Assembly (NCBI GenBank): GCA_902768105.1 | Contig: CACXJZ010000022.1 | Coordinates: 1 to 42,077, forward strand | Length of the DNA stretch: 42,077 nt | Direction of reading: 5' to 3' | From: an uncultured Prevotellaceae bacterium | GTDB taxonomy: Bacteria > Bacteroidota > Bacteroidia > Bacteroidales > Bacteroidaceae | Shown here: positions 24,210 to 32,441 of the stretch, piece after piece | Layout of the letters: each line of letters opens with the position of its first letter | Numbering within the stretch: position 1 is the first letter of the stretch | Notes under the pieces: model-generated | Database searches by the model: none | What the model saw: the letters and a program-made list of their open reading frames with translations, nothing else | Told to the model about the DNA's origin: nothing | Position numbers and translations under genes: made by a program

Positions 24210-26267
24210 ATGAGCAAAATCAAGTTCAGTGAAGACATTACATGGCACGATTTACTGGTACGCATCGCACTCGTCATCATCAGTGTGGTACTCATCGTCT
24301 GGGCCATGCCACGCGACAGCCAGATAACGTTAAAGGCCGAAATGGGAAAGCCCTGGCGACATGCCGACTTCACGGCACCCTTTGATTTTCCCATCTACAA
24401 GCCTGACGCCGTCATCAAGGCCGAGCGCGACAGCATCATGCGCGAGTATGAGCCTTACTACGGTTTCGACAGTGAGATGGAGGGCAAGATGGTCAGCAAG
24501 TTCACCCAGGACTTTGCCGAGGGCATTCCCGGACTGACGCCAGACTTCATCAGCATTATCGCCAACCGCCTGCATCAGTTCTATAACCAGGGTATCATGA
24601 ACGCCCAGCAGTATAGCGAACTCATCAAGGACACCACACGCATGATACGCATCGTCAACGGCAAACAGGCCTCCAGCGAGCGCATCACCACCATCTACTC
24701 ACCCAAGTTGGCCTATGAGGAGCTATTCCAAGACCCCGTGCTCAGCCCCCATCGGGTGTTGCTGCAACGTTGCAACCTGAACGATTACATCACGCCCAAC
24801 CTTATCTACGAGAAAGAACGTAGCGAAGCCATCCTGCGCGACCTGCAGGAGAGCATCCCGCTGGCCAGCGGTGTGGCGCAGCGCGGACAGAAGATTGTAG
24901 ATCGCGGACAGATTGTCGATGAGAAGACCTACCGCATCATTGAGTCGTATATCAAGGAGAGCGAACGTCGCAAGACCGACAAGTCACCGTTCAACAAGAA
25001 GCTACTGGGCGAAGCGCTGCTGGTGCTACTGCTCATAGGCAGCTTCACCACGTACCTCAGTCTGTTCCGCAAAGACTACTTCGAACGCTGGCGTTCCATC
25101 ACCATGGTCTATTCCATGATCGTGCTCTTCTCTGTCGCAGCGTTGCAGATGGTGAACCACAGCGTCCTGCACATATATCTGCTGCCTTTCGCCATGGTGC
25201 CCATCTTCGTCCGCGTATTTATGGACTCGCGTACGGCCTTCATGACGCACGCCACGACCATCTTCATTGTAGCCAGTGCCCTACAACACCCGCTCGACTT
25301 CATCATCATTGAGAGCGTGGCAGGCTTGGTGGCCATCTTCTCCCTGCGCGAACTGAGCAGCCGTTCACAACTCTTCAAGACGGCCATCCTCGTCACATTG
25401 GCCAGCACGGCAACTAACCTCGCACTCGACCTGAAGTTCGGCAGCGACCTGACCATTATCGACTACAGCGAGTATAACTACCTCATGGTAAACGGTGCCC
25501 TGCTCTTCTGCTCATACCCCCTGCTCTACCTCATCGAGAAGCTGTTCGGCTTCACGTCGAACATCACACTCATTGAGCTGTCGGACATGAACAAAGACCT
25601 GCTGCGTCGTATGAGCGAGGTGGCACCAGGCACCTTCCAGCACTCCACGCAGGTGGGTAACCTGGCAGCCGAAATTGCCAACAAGATTGGTGCCAAGGCT
25701 CAGCTGGTACGTACGGGAGCGCTCTACCACGACATCGGCAAGACGCAGAACCCCATCTACTTCACCGAGAACCAGTCGGGCGTGAATCCCCACGAGAACC
25801 TGTCGTACATCGACAGCGCACAGGTCATCATCAGCCACGTCACTGACGGATTGAAGTTGGCCGACAAGTACAACCTCCCCGACGTCATCAAGGACTTCAT
25901 TGCCACTCACCACGGACAGGGAAAGGCTAAATATTTCTATGTGAAGTACAAGAACGAGCATCCCGACGAGGACATTGACGAACTGCTGTTCACCTATCCC
26001 GGCCCCAACCCCTTTACCCGTGAACAGGCCATCCTCATGATGGCAGACGCCGTGGAGGCGGCCTCGCGCTCGCTGCCCGACTACACCGAGCAGAGCATAC
26101 GTGACCTCGTGAACCGCATACTCGACTCGCAGGTAGCCGATGGGCACTTCCGCGACTGCCCCATCACGTTCCGTGACATCCAGTATGCCAAGACCGTGCT
26201 CATCGAGAAACTCAAGACAATCTATCATACCCGCATCAGTTATCCAGAACTTAAAAAAGAAGAATAA
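24210..26267 (+). CDS. pgpH: Membrane HD-domain phosphodiesterase, PgpH-like (c-di-AMP)
   Basis: The 685-residue protein has an N-terminal membrane helix and an extracytoplasmic 7TMR-HDED domain (about 40-265). A seven-helix region follows (270-450). A cytoplasmic HD domain has [23 protein letters not shown] and ATHHGQGK. This architecture is that of PgpH, which cleaves c-di-AMP to pApA. The assignment of substrate is by architecture, not tested. It ends one base before the M6 protease ATG, so the two may be co-transcribed despite unrelated roles. Confidence 0.9.
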   Translation: MSKIKFSEDITWHDLLVRIALVIISVVLIVWAMPRDSQITLKAEMGKPWRHADFTAPFDFPIYKPDAVIKAERDSIMREYEPYYGFDSEMEGKMVSKFTQDFAEGIPGLTPDFISIIANRLHQFYNQGIMNAQQYSELIKDTTRMIRIVNGKQASSERITTIYSPKLAYEELFQDPVLSPHRVLLQRCNLNDYITPNLIYEKERSEAILRDLQESIPLASGVAQRGQKIVDRGQIVDEKTYRIIESYIKESERRKTDKSPFNKKLLGEALLVLLLIGSFTTYLSLFRKDYFERWRSITMVYSMIVLFSVAALQMVNHSVLHIYLLPFAMVPIFVRVFMDSRTAFMTHATTIFIVASALQHPLDFIIIESVAGLVAIFSLRELSSRSQLFKTAILVTLASTATNLALDLKFGSDLTIIDYSEYNYLMVNGALLFCSYPLLYLIEKLFGFTSNITLIELSDMNKDLLRRMSEVAPGTFQHSTQVGNLAAEIANKIGAKAQLVRTGALYHDIGKTQNPIYFTENQSGVNPHENLSYIDSAQVIISHVTDGLKLADKYNLPDVIKDFIATHHGQGKAKYFYVKYKNEHPDEDIDELLFTYPGPNPFTREQAILMMADAVEAASRSLPDYTEQSIRDLVNRILDSQVADGHFRDCPITFRDIQYAKTVLIEKLKTIYHTRISYPELKKEE

Positions 26268-26268
26268 G

Positions 26269-28086
26269 ATGATCAAGCAAAGCGTTATTTTATTTTTTTA
26301 CCTTTTTACCTTTTTACCTTTAACAGCATTAGCTGCCCCCGCCTGGCCGTTCCCCTTCCAGGTCAAACAGCCTGACGGCACCATGCTTACCATCCAGCTA
26401 CATGGTGACGAGCACTTCAACTGGATCAGCACAGCCACTGACGACGTGCTGCTCGTCAGCAAGGGCAACGCCTACTACGTGGCTGAGGTCAACGACGATG
26501 GAACGCTGACAGCCACCGCGCTGCTGGCACACGACGCCTTGCAGCGCACAGCCGATGAGCTGACCGCCATTGAGCGTCAGACTCCTCGCCGTGTCCAGTT
26601 TGTGAGGCAGGGTGACAAGCACATCACCTTGGCCCGTCGTGCTCCTCAGGTCACCAATACGAAATATTTTCCACACACGGGTACACCCCGCGTGCTGGTT
26701 ATCCTGGCAGCCTATGCCGATTTCTCTTTTACGCTGGAAGACCCCATAGCATCTTTCGACCAATGCCTGAACGGCACCAGTCCCATGCAGAACTTGGGTC
26801 ATGGAGAGAATCGTGTCAACTGCAGCGTAGCCGAGTACTTTACCACTGTCAGCCGCAAGGACTATATACCGCAGTTCGACATTGTAGGCCCCGTCACATT
26901 GCCCGAGGACATGGCCGTCTATGGCAATGACAATAACCTGACCAAACTATGCAAGGACGCTTGCCAGCAGCTAATAGCCAACCAGCCGGACTTCGACTTC
27001 ACCCCCTACGACAACGACGGTGACGGCAGTGTGGATATGGTCTATATAGTCCATGCAGGCTATGGTGAGAACATGGGTGGTCCTAAGGAAACCATGTGGG
27101 CACGATGCGGCACCATCAACGTCGAAATCACCAGCAACGTCAAGGTGGCCATCAGCGGCTGCCACAGCGAACTGGCATTCAACGAAGCAACTACAGAGAA
27201 GAGCTTTGGAGGCATTCCACAAATCAACGGAACGGGCGTGCTTATCCATGAGTTCTCGCACGGCATGGGACTACCTGACATCTACTCCACCACATCTGCC
27301 GCACAGCAAACGAGCAACCAGTCCATGCAGCGGTTCGACGTGATGGACGTGGGCTGCTACGGCGGCAACAGCTGGGAACCAGCGGCCTATACCGCATGGG
27401 AACAGGAGGCAATGGGCTGGCTCACCATTGTCCCGCTTGATGAAGCACGGACCGGTATCAGCCTCACACCCATCATCGAAGGCGGTACGGCCTACAAGAT
27501 TCAGAACCCAGACAAGGAGAACGAGTACATCGTACTGGAGAACATCCAGAAGAGAGGCATCAACAAAAGTTCCTACGGTCATGGGCTGTTGGCTTACCAC
27601 ATTGACTATCCCTACTCAACCGTCAACATGAACGATGCGCCCAACAACATCATCGGACACCCCCGCGTAGCTGCCATACCGTCAGGAGGCCTGCTCATCT
27701 CAAGCTACCAGGCCAATAGTGAAGGCCCCTACACGCAAGAAGAGTTTAAAGCCTCGAACGCTGCAACACCCTTCCCGGGAACAAAGGACGTCACCACCCT
27801 CACCGATGATCAGGAGCTTCCCAACTTCTGCTTCTACTCCGGCGAAGACGCAAACAATCCTGAGGTAAACCCTGTTGGCCACGCGCTCTACAATATTCAG
27901 GAAGCTGCTGACGGCATCGTCACCTTCGACTACGATGACAACAGTGCGACAGGCATCAGCCCCGTCCTCAACCTTCCACACTCCACCCTCGACCATTACT
28001 ACACGCTGGACGGCCATCGCCTCAATGGTGTTCCCACCCAGCCTGGAGTATATATCAATAACGGTCGGAAGGTCATCATCAAGTAA
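26269..28086 (+). CDS. Secreted M6-family metalloprotease
   Basis: The 605-residue protein starts MIKQSVILFFYLFTFLPLTA with signal cleavage near ALAAP. A propeptide has VKQPDGTMLTIQLHGDEHFN. The zinc site HEFSHGMGLPD sits near residue 328, the metzincin HExxHxxGxxD with catalytic Glu. The C-terminal tail DGHRLNGV...GVYINNGRKVIIK resembles those at 14491 and 30297. It probably acts outside the cell on peptides or host proteins. The hydrophobic core of the signal comes from an octamer repeat shared with gldN. Confidence 0.9.
   Translation: MIKQSVILFFYLFTFLPLTALAAPAWPFPFQVKQPDGTMLTIQLHGDEHFNWISTATDDVLLVSKGNAYYVAEVNDDGTLTATALLAHDALQRTADELTAIERQTPRRVQFVRQGDKHITLARRAPQVTNTKYFPHTGTPRVLVILAAYADFSFTLEDPIASFDQCLNGTSPMQNLGHGENRVNCSVAEYFTTVSRKDYIPQFDIVGPVTLPEDMAVYGNDNNLTKLCKDACQQLIANQPDFDFTPYDNDGDGSVDMVYIVHAGYGENMGGPKETMWARCGTINVEITSNVKVAISGCHSELAFNEATTEKSFGGIPQINGTGVLIHEFSHGMGLPDIYSTTSAAQQTSNQSMQRFDVMDVGCYGGNSWEPAAYTAWEQEAMGWLTIVPLDEARTGISLTPIIEGGTAYKIQNPDKENEYIVLENIQKRGINKSSYGHGLLAYHIDYPYSTVNMNDAPNNIIGHPRVAAIPSGGLLISSYQANSEGPYTQEEFKASNAATPFPGTKDVTTLTDDQELPNFCFYSGEDANNPEVNPVGHALYNIQEAADGIVTFDYDDNSATGISPVLNLPHSTLDHYYTLDGHRLNGVPTQPGVYINNGRKVIIK
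26295..26318. repeat. Eight-base repeat in the M6 protease signal peptide (TTTTTACC x3)
   Basis: Three perfect TTTTTACC units followed by a partial one. They encode FFYLFTFLP, the same core as in GldN (36994-37025, complement AAAAGGTA). Confidence 0.92.
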
Positions 28087-28107
28087 AAAAGCGACCCTTC
28101 AATGTAT

Positions 28108-28142
28108 AAAACGCCACTTCTTTTAGCAGAAGTGGCGTTTTT
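28108..28142. terminator. Terminator after the M6 protease, also ends the minus-strand candidate RNA
   Basis: Stem ACGCCACTTCT (28111-28121) with AGAAGTGGCGT (28128-28138), a six-base loop, AAA/TTT extension, and T run on plus. The minus strand also reads TTTTAT after the hairpin, so it can work both ways. Confidence 0.92.
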
Positions 28143-28160
28143 GTGATGGAAAGACGCCGA

Positions 28161-28226
28161 GTTGAAGGGACGAAGAGCGCCAGTTACAGGGATAAAGAAC
28201 GGCTGTCGTAGGGACGAACTGCCGTT
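28161..28226. repeat. Three adjacent 22-base units in the intergenic region
   Basis: Units start at 28161, 28183 and 28205. Shared core: GTT or GTC, two to three bases, AGGGA(C/T)(G/A)AA. They are imperfect, without spacers, and lie inside the candidate RNA. The preceding 22 bases look like a weaker fourth copy. Confidence 0.6.
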
Positions 28227-28349
28227 CTTTTCGGGTAAAGGGCGTACGTGTCTTATATGAGACACGCCCGTGTCCCATATAGGACGCGGACGCGGAACCC
28301 CTATACCCTATACTACCTTTCAAACACAAGCTTTTCGCTTACTTTTCTG

Positions 28350-28380
28350 CAAAGTTACAACAATTCCTTGAAATATGCAA
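28350..28380 (-). promoter_or_regulatory. Promoter inside the M6/pectate lyase intergenic space
   Basis: Minus strand TTGC (28377-28380), 19 bases, TAACTTTG (28350-28357). It lies beyond the pectate lyase stop (28397) and points to no gene except the intergenic stretch, which supports the candidate RNA. Confidence 0.6.
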
Positions 28381-28396
28381 GTTTTTAGTAAAGATA

Positions 28397-30280
28397 TTAT
28401 TGGCTCTGTGAATTCTCGTCTCCGAAGAAACCTACGAGAGATGAGGAATATGCAGCCAACACAGCGTCAAGTCCGGCATTACGACCATAATCAGCGTCAT
28501 CAGTAGCATTGTTGAAGACGTACTGGATGTCACCATGATTCAGACGCCCTGCACCGTAGTAGCCCGTCACAATATCAGGCACATCGCCAGTAGCATCAAC
28601 GACACCACTATGCATCCGCTGCGGGTCCGTATCGAAATTGTTGTAAGTCGTATTTCCTGCCAAGGTAACAACGGTTTCAGGCACAACCTCGTCACGAGCA
28701 GTTGCTTCGTAAGCATCAAAACTGGTTGAATTAACCTGATAGGTAATGAAGCTGAAGCTCTTAGGTTTCTCTACAAAGACGTTTCCAAACGATTTGATGA
28801 TACCGCCGTTCTCTCCGCTGAAAGTACCATCACCCGTAGCATCCGTTCCTTGCTTAGATGACATCATCGGACGGAACGTTCCACGAAAATAGTTGTTTTC
28901 GACAAAGATACTTGAACCCATCGTGGCACCTACGCCGTACTTACCATTCCCGTCAAAATAGTTATTATAGATATGGACGGTCGATGTGCGTACACGGGGA
29001 TGACGGGAATCAGAGTGGTCGAACCAATTGTGGTGATAAGAAATCAGGTTGTCTGTCGTTTCTTTCTTCATGCCACAAAGTATTGACTTGCCGGAATCCC
29101 AGAAGTGATTATACGAGAACGTGGCAAACGAGCAGTTATCCTTGCAGTCCAGTGAGCCGTCACCCTTGTCATGGTCACCTCCACCTTTTGCACCATAGAA
29201 ATAATCACAGTGATGAACCCAAACATGCTGTGTACCCTTTATTTCCATATTATCATCGCTGCTACCCTGGTAGAATACTGCCATATTACGGATTTCCACA
29301 TCACATCCACTCACAACTCCGATACCAAAGCCTTTGAACACGACATCATCACCTATACCCTCAATGGTTACAGCTAAGTCTATTGTGGTATTGTTGGCTT
29401 TCAGCAACAAGCCATCCTGGTCGGTCCGGCGTTGGGCAGCATCTGCGTCTGAAGATGTTATCATGCCTAAAATACGGACAGCCAACGGCTTCGTGTCATA
29501 TCCTTTCTGCTTGGCAATCAAGATATTTCCGAGGCCTGTACATGTTTCTGTCTTTCCCTTTTTGTCTGTCACCATATCAAGCGTGATGGTATTAAAGTTG
29601 TTCTTCGTGACATAGAGGACAACAGCTCCGTCTTTTAGTGTGCCGTCATCTTTATAGGCGCCAACACCTTTCGTCCAATTCATGTGTGCAAAACCTCCAC
29701 GGTCATAATTTTTCACAGTCAATGCCGTCACCTCGTTGGCAGCGTCAGCCATTTCCATCCCGTCAGGATTGACAGGCACAATCTTTAAACAGTACTCGCC
29801 AGCCTTCAGACCAACTACGTCAGCACGGCCGTACGAGCCGTAGTTACGCACGAGTTCACGGTCGATCTTGGTGTAGTCAGCATAATGACAACCCTTTACA
29901 TATACATTATAGGATGTGGCACCACTGAAGAGGGCGAACTTCACGTAGGCAGACTCCAACCACCCCTTGGACTCATTGATATGCACCTTACCCTGAGTAT
30001 TGTTATAGTTTCCTTCAGCACCCTCATCAACGGGCGTGCCCTTGGTGAAGCTGATATCCGTCACCATCTTGGCAAAGGTATAACTACTGGTTCCCTGAAC
30101 AATCTTCACGTTCGTACCGTCAACGTCAATGCTACTCAAGCTTTCCGTATCGTAATAACGCTTGCTGCCGTCGCTCAGCGTCAGCACGGCCTGATTCTTT
30201 ACCGAACTTTGAGCCTTGACGCCAGTGCTCATGCCGAGCATCATAGTCACAAGGGCGAAAAGATATATGTTTATTTTCAT
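28397..30280 (-). CDS. Secreted pectate lyase (PL1 family)
   Basis: The 627-residue protein has a signal peptide ending near VKAQ and a small N-terminal beta domain (DGSKRYYDTESLSSIDVDG). A fibronectin-like region lies at about 100-195, and the right-handed parallel beta-helix runs to the end. Calcium-site acids lie in HCDYFYGAKGGGDHDKGDG and the substrate arginine is in SDSRHPRVRTS near residue 430. It cleaves polygalacturonate by beta-elimination. It trails a 117-residue gene by 16 bases. The tail lacks the GVYI motif. Confidence 0.92.
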   Translation of the reverse strand: MKINIYLFALVTMMLGMSTGVKAQSSVKNQAVLTLSDGSKRYYDTESLSSIDVDGTNVKIVQGTSSYTFAKMVTDISFTKGTPVDEGAEGNYNNTQGKVHINESKGWLESAYVKFALFSGATSYNVYVKGCHYADYTKIDRELVRNYGSYGRADVVGLKAGEYCLKIVPVNPDGMEMADAANEVTALTVKNYDRGGFAHMNWTKGVGAYKDDGTLKDGAVVLYVTKNNFNTITLDMVTDKKGKTETCTGLGNILIAKQKGYDTKPLAVRILGMITSSDADAAQRRTDQDGLLLKANNTTIDLAVTIEGIGDDVVFKGFGIGVVSGCDVEIRNMAVFYQGSSDDNMEIKGTQHVWVHHCDYFYGAKGGGDHDKGDGSLDCKDNCSFATFSYNHFWDSGKSILCGMKKETTDNLISYHHNWFDHSDSRHPRVRTSTVHIYNNYFDGNGKYGVGATMGSSIFVENNYFRGTFRPMMSSKQGTDATGDGTFSGENGGIIKSFGNVFVEKPKSFSFITYQVNSTSFDAYEATARDEVVPETVVTLAGNTTYNNFDTDPQRMHSGVVDATGDVPDIVTGYYGAGRLNHGDIQYVFNNATDDADYGRNAGLDAVLAAYSSSLVGFFGDENSQSQ

Positions 30281-30296
30281 TGTTCCGTCCTCCTTT

Positions 30297-30650
30297 TCAC
30301 TTTACAGTGACTTTCTTGCCGCTTTGGATATATACTCCAGCAGGGAGACTCTGCAGATTGTCACCCATATACTGGCCACGAAGGTTATAGACCTTTGCAT
30401 CCTTCACAGTTTCCACGCCCAAGTGCTCAATAGCGGTAGAAAGGTTGAAGGCTATCTTCACCTCCACAGCAATATCCTGCGTCTCCGTACTGTTGTCAGT
30501 AAAATGCAGGATGACATTGTCACCGTCGAACGTAATTTGCTTCACGGTCTTATCGACAATTGCCCCACCGATGGTTACCGTCTGCACGTCGTCTGCCATC
30601 GCACAAAGGCTCATCAACAGGCACGTCAATACGAGTAAATGTCTTTTCAT
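30297..30650 (-). CDS. Mini secreted protein: signal, small beta domain and sorting-like tail
   Basis: The 117-residue product has a signal peptide (MKRHLLVLTCLLMSLCAMA). Next is a small beta domain (GAIVDKTVKQITFDGDNVIL) resembling the start of the pectate lyase. The end is KVYNLRGQ...LPAGVYIQSGKKVTVK, a type IX-like terminus with hardly anything between. It may be a leftover from a larger exported protein or a natural small factor. It is upstream of and probably co-transcribed with the pectate lyase. Confidence 0.65.
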   Translation of the reverse strand: MKRHLLVLTCLLMSLCAMADDVQTVTIGGAIVDKTVKQITFDGDNVILHFTDNSTETQDIAVEVKIAFNLSTAIEHLGVETVKDAKVYNLRGQYMGDNLQSLPAGVYIQSGKKVTVK

Positions 30651-30689
30651 TGTTTGTTTTGATTTGATTAGTATTTAAATATCTGGCTG

Positions 30690-30697
30690 CAAAAGTA
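30690..30697 (-). promoter_or_regulatory. -7 box upstream of the mini protein/pectate lyase pair
   Basis: TACTTTTG on the minus strand, 40 bases before the ATG at 30650. Upstream is AT-rich (TATATATATAA), without an obvious TTTG at 19-20 bases. Confidence 0.6.
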
Positions 30698-30760
30698 AGC
30701 ATTATTTATATATATAAAAGGTAATGAAAAGCATTTTTACGACGTAAACGATTACAGCAA

Positions 30761-30802
30761 AACTTGCGCACTTTGCACGTTTTGTGCAGAAATGCGCAAG
30801 TT
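30761..30802 (+). promoter_or_regulatory. Large palindrome in a divergent intergenic region
   Basis: AACTTGCGCA (30761-30770) pairs with TGCGCAAGTT (30793-30802), and TGCAC (30774-30778) pairs with GTGCA (30784-30788). A run of six T begins at 30801, so on the plus strand it has terminator shape. Yet both flanking genes are transcribed away from it. It is either an operator or the end of an unannotated short transcript. Confidence 0.55.
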
Positions 30803-30860
30803 TTTTCTTAATAAGTGTTAATATTATACGCACACATTCGTTCATTTTGTGCAATAGCTA

Positions 30861-30868
30861 TACCTTTG
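30861..30868 (+). promoter_or_regulatory. -7 box of the FadL-like gene
   Basis: TACCTTTG on the plus strand, 34 bases before the ATG at 30903. No strong -33 element is seen (ATTCG near the expected site). Confidence 0.62.
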
Positions 30869-30902
30869 CAGCCGTTTTAAGTAAAAATTAATTAAAATAA
30901 CG

Positions 30903-32438
30903 ATGAAAAAGAGTTTTTTATCTATTGTTGTTTTCATGATGACAGCGGTGAGCGCCTTTGCAGGCGGCATCCTCACCAACACCAATCAAAGTGTTTTATT
31001 CCTGAAGAACCCAGCACGCGATGCAGCTATCGGTCTTGACGGTGTGTATTCGAATCCCGCAGGTGTGGTATTCATGCCCGAGGGTTTTCATCTGGCCTTC
31101 AACTGGCAATATGCCCACCAGACGCGTACCATCACCTCTACCAATCCGCTCTTTGCACTTGGCAAAAAGAACAACGGACTGACGACAAAGGTGTTTGAGG
31201 GCATTGCCGACGCACCGTTCATCCCTTCGGTACAGGCTGCATATAATAAAGGAAACTGGAGCTTCCAGTTCAACTTCTCAATTCCCGGCGGAGGCGGTGT
31301 CTGCGAGTTTGAAAACGGCCTCGGCTCATTCGAGAACGCTGTCGGCAGCATTGCCTACCTGCTCCAGCAGCGCGGACTACCCGTCGAGGGTTACGACGTC
31401 GATGCCTATATGCGCGGCCGTCAGTATTTCTTCGGTTTCCAGCTCGGTGCTGCCTATAAGATTGACGAGCATTGGGCGGTATATGGCGGTCTGCGTGCCC
31501 TCTACGGTAACGCCTCCTATCGTGCCCGCTTGAGCAATATTCAGGTAAAGCTGAAGAATCAGCAGGCTGGTGAGTCATACTACGTCAACTTCGACCGCTT
31601 CATCAACGGAGCCATTGCTGACATCAATAAGCAGATTGGTCAAGCTGAGCTAGCCACACAAATGGGAGCCATGACTCCTGAGGAACTGGCTGCCGCACAG
31701 GCTCGTGCCGAGGAAGCGCTCGTGCCCCTGGAGATGCTGCAAAAGTACGGACAGGGTGTAAACTTGATGAGCAATCAGGAGGGGTTTGGCGTAGCTCCGG
31801 TGATTGGCATCGACTTCAAGATTGCCAACTTCAACTTTGCTGCCAAATATGAGTTCAACACTCAGATGAAAATGAAGAACCACTCCACACTGGAAAAGGC
31901 CCTGAAGATTGAGGGTGACTATGCCAACTTCCCCGGCATCAGCAACATCAACAAATACGAGAACGATACTGACGTAGATGAGGACGCACCCGCACTGCTC
32001 GCCATCGGTGCACAGTGGAGCGTGATTCCCGAGCTGCGTCTGAACCTGGGCTATCACCACTACTACGATAAGAACGCCCACTGGTACAACGACTCGCAAA
32101 AGCTGCTCGACAGTGGCTCGAACGAGTACCTGGGTGGTGTTGAGTGGGACGTGACCGACCGCGTAAACATTTCCTGCGGTGCGCAGATCACCCGTTACGG
32201 CCTGACCGATGCCTACATGAACGACCTTTCGTTTGTGGTCAACAGCTACAGTGCAGGCTTCGGTGTCAGCTACAAGGCTACCGATAAGATTACGCTGACT
32301 GCTGCTTACTTCCAGACAAACTACGACGACTACGACAAGGTGACACAGGCGCACCCGCAGACGGGCGATGTCATCTCTGGCGATTCATTCACCCGTACCA
32401 ACCGCGTGCTCGGTCTGGGTGTACAGGTTGATTTCTAA
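30903..32438 (+). CDS. FadL/OmpP1-family outer-membrane transporter
   Basis: The 511-residue barrel has a signal peptide (MKKSFLSIVVFMMTAVSAFA). Its mature N-terminus with NTNQSVLFLKNPARDAAIGLDGVYSNPAGV is the family's plug-like hatch. A series of beta-strands ends in a C-terminal phenylalanine after VLGLGVQVDF. FadL proteins pass long-chain fatty acids or other hydrophobic compounds. A helical insert between residues 240 and 285 (LAAAQARAEEALVPLEML) stands out. Convergent with priA, with three bases between stop codons. Confidence 0.86.
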   Translation: MKKSFLSIVVFMMTAVSAFAGGILTNTNQSVLFLKNPARDAAIGLDGVYSNPAGVVFMPEGFHLAFNWQYAHQTRTITSTNPLFALGKKNNGLTTKVFEGIADAPFIPSVQAAYNKGNWSFQFNFSIPGGGGVCEFENGLGSFENAVGSIAYLLQQRGLPVEGYDVDAYMRGRQYFFGFQLGAAYKIDEHWAVYGGLRALYGNASYRARLSNIQVKLKNQQAGESYYVNFDRFINGAIADINKQIGQAELATQMGAMTPEELAAAQARAEEALVPLEMLQKYGQGVNLMSNQEGFGVAPVIGIDFKIANFNFAAKYEFNTQMKMKNHSTLEKALKIEGDYANFPGISNINKYENDTDVDEDAPALLAIGAQWSVIPELRLNLGYHHYYDKNAHWYNDSQKLLDSGSNEYLGGVEWDVTDRVNISCGAQITRYGLTDAYMNDLSFVVNSYSAGFGVSYKATDKITLTAAYFQTNYDDYDKVTQAHPQTGDVISGDSFTRTNRVLGLGVQVDF

Positions 32439-32441
32439 AAA

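Larger units (their letters stand above)
28108..28343 (-). ncRNA. Candidate structured intergenic RNA
   Basis: This 310-base space between convergent genes has no coding frame of note. On the minus strand a consensus-like promoter (28350-28380) would start near 28343 and the transcript would end at the hairpin 28111-28138. Inside are a hairpin with ten-base arms AAAGAACGGC/GCCGTTCTTT (28194-28203, 28221-28230), a seven-pair hairpin (28247-28253 with 28260-28266), and a related imperfect hairpin (about 28268-28288). Three 22-base units overlap the first hairpin. It matches no RNA family I can name. Confidence 0.45.

Noticed and set aside
24090-24248. N-terminal extension of glutamyl-tRNA synthetase
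   Set aside because: The known family start is [16 protein letters not shown]; the extension crosses the promoter region.
28161-28226. Possible small CRISPR array
   Set aside because: The 22-base units are contiguous without spacers, diverge from each other, and no cas gene is present.
31650-32354. Long antisense reading frame within the FadL-like gene
   Set aside because: It lies opposite a well-supported barrel, has no recognisable family features and no promoter; similar shadows occur opposite most genes here.
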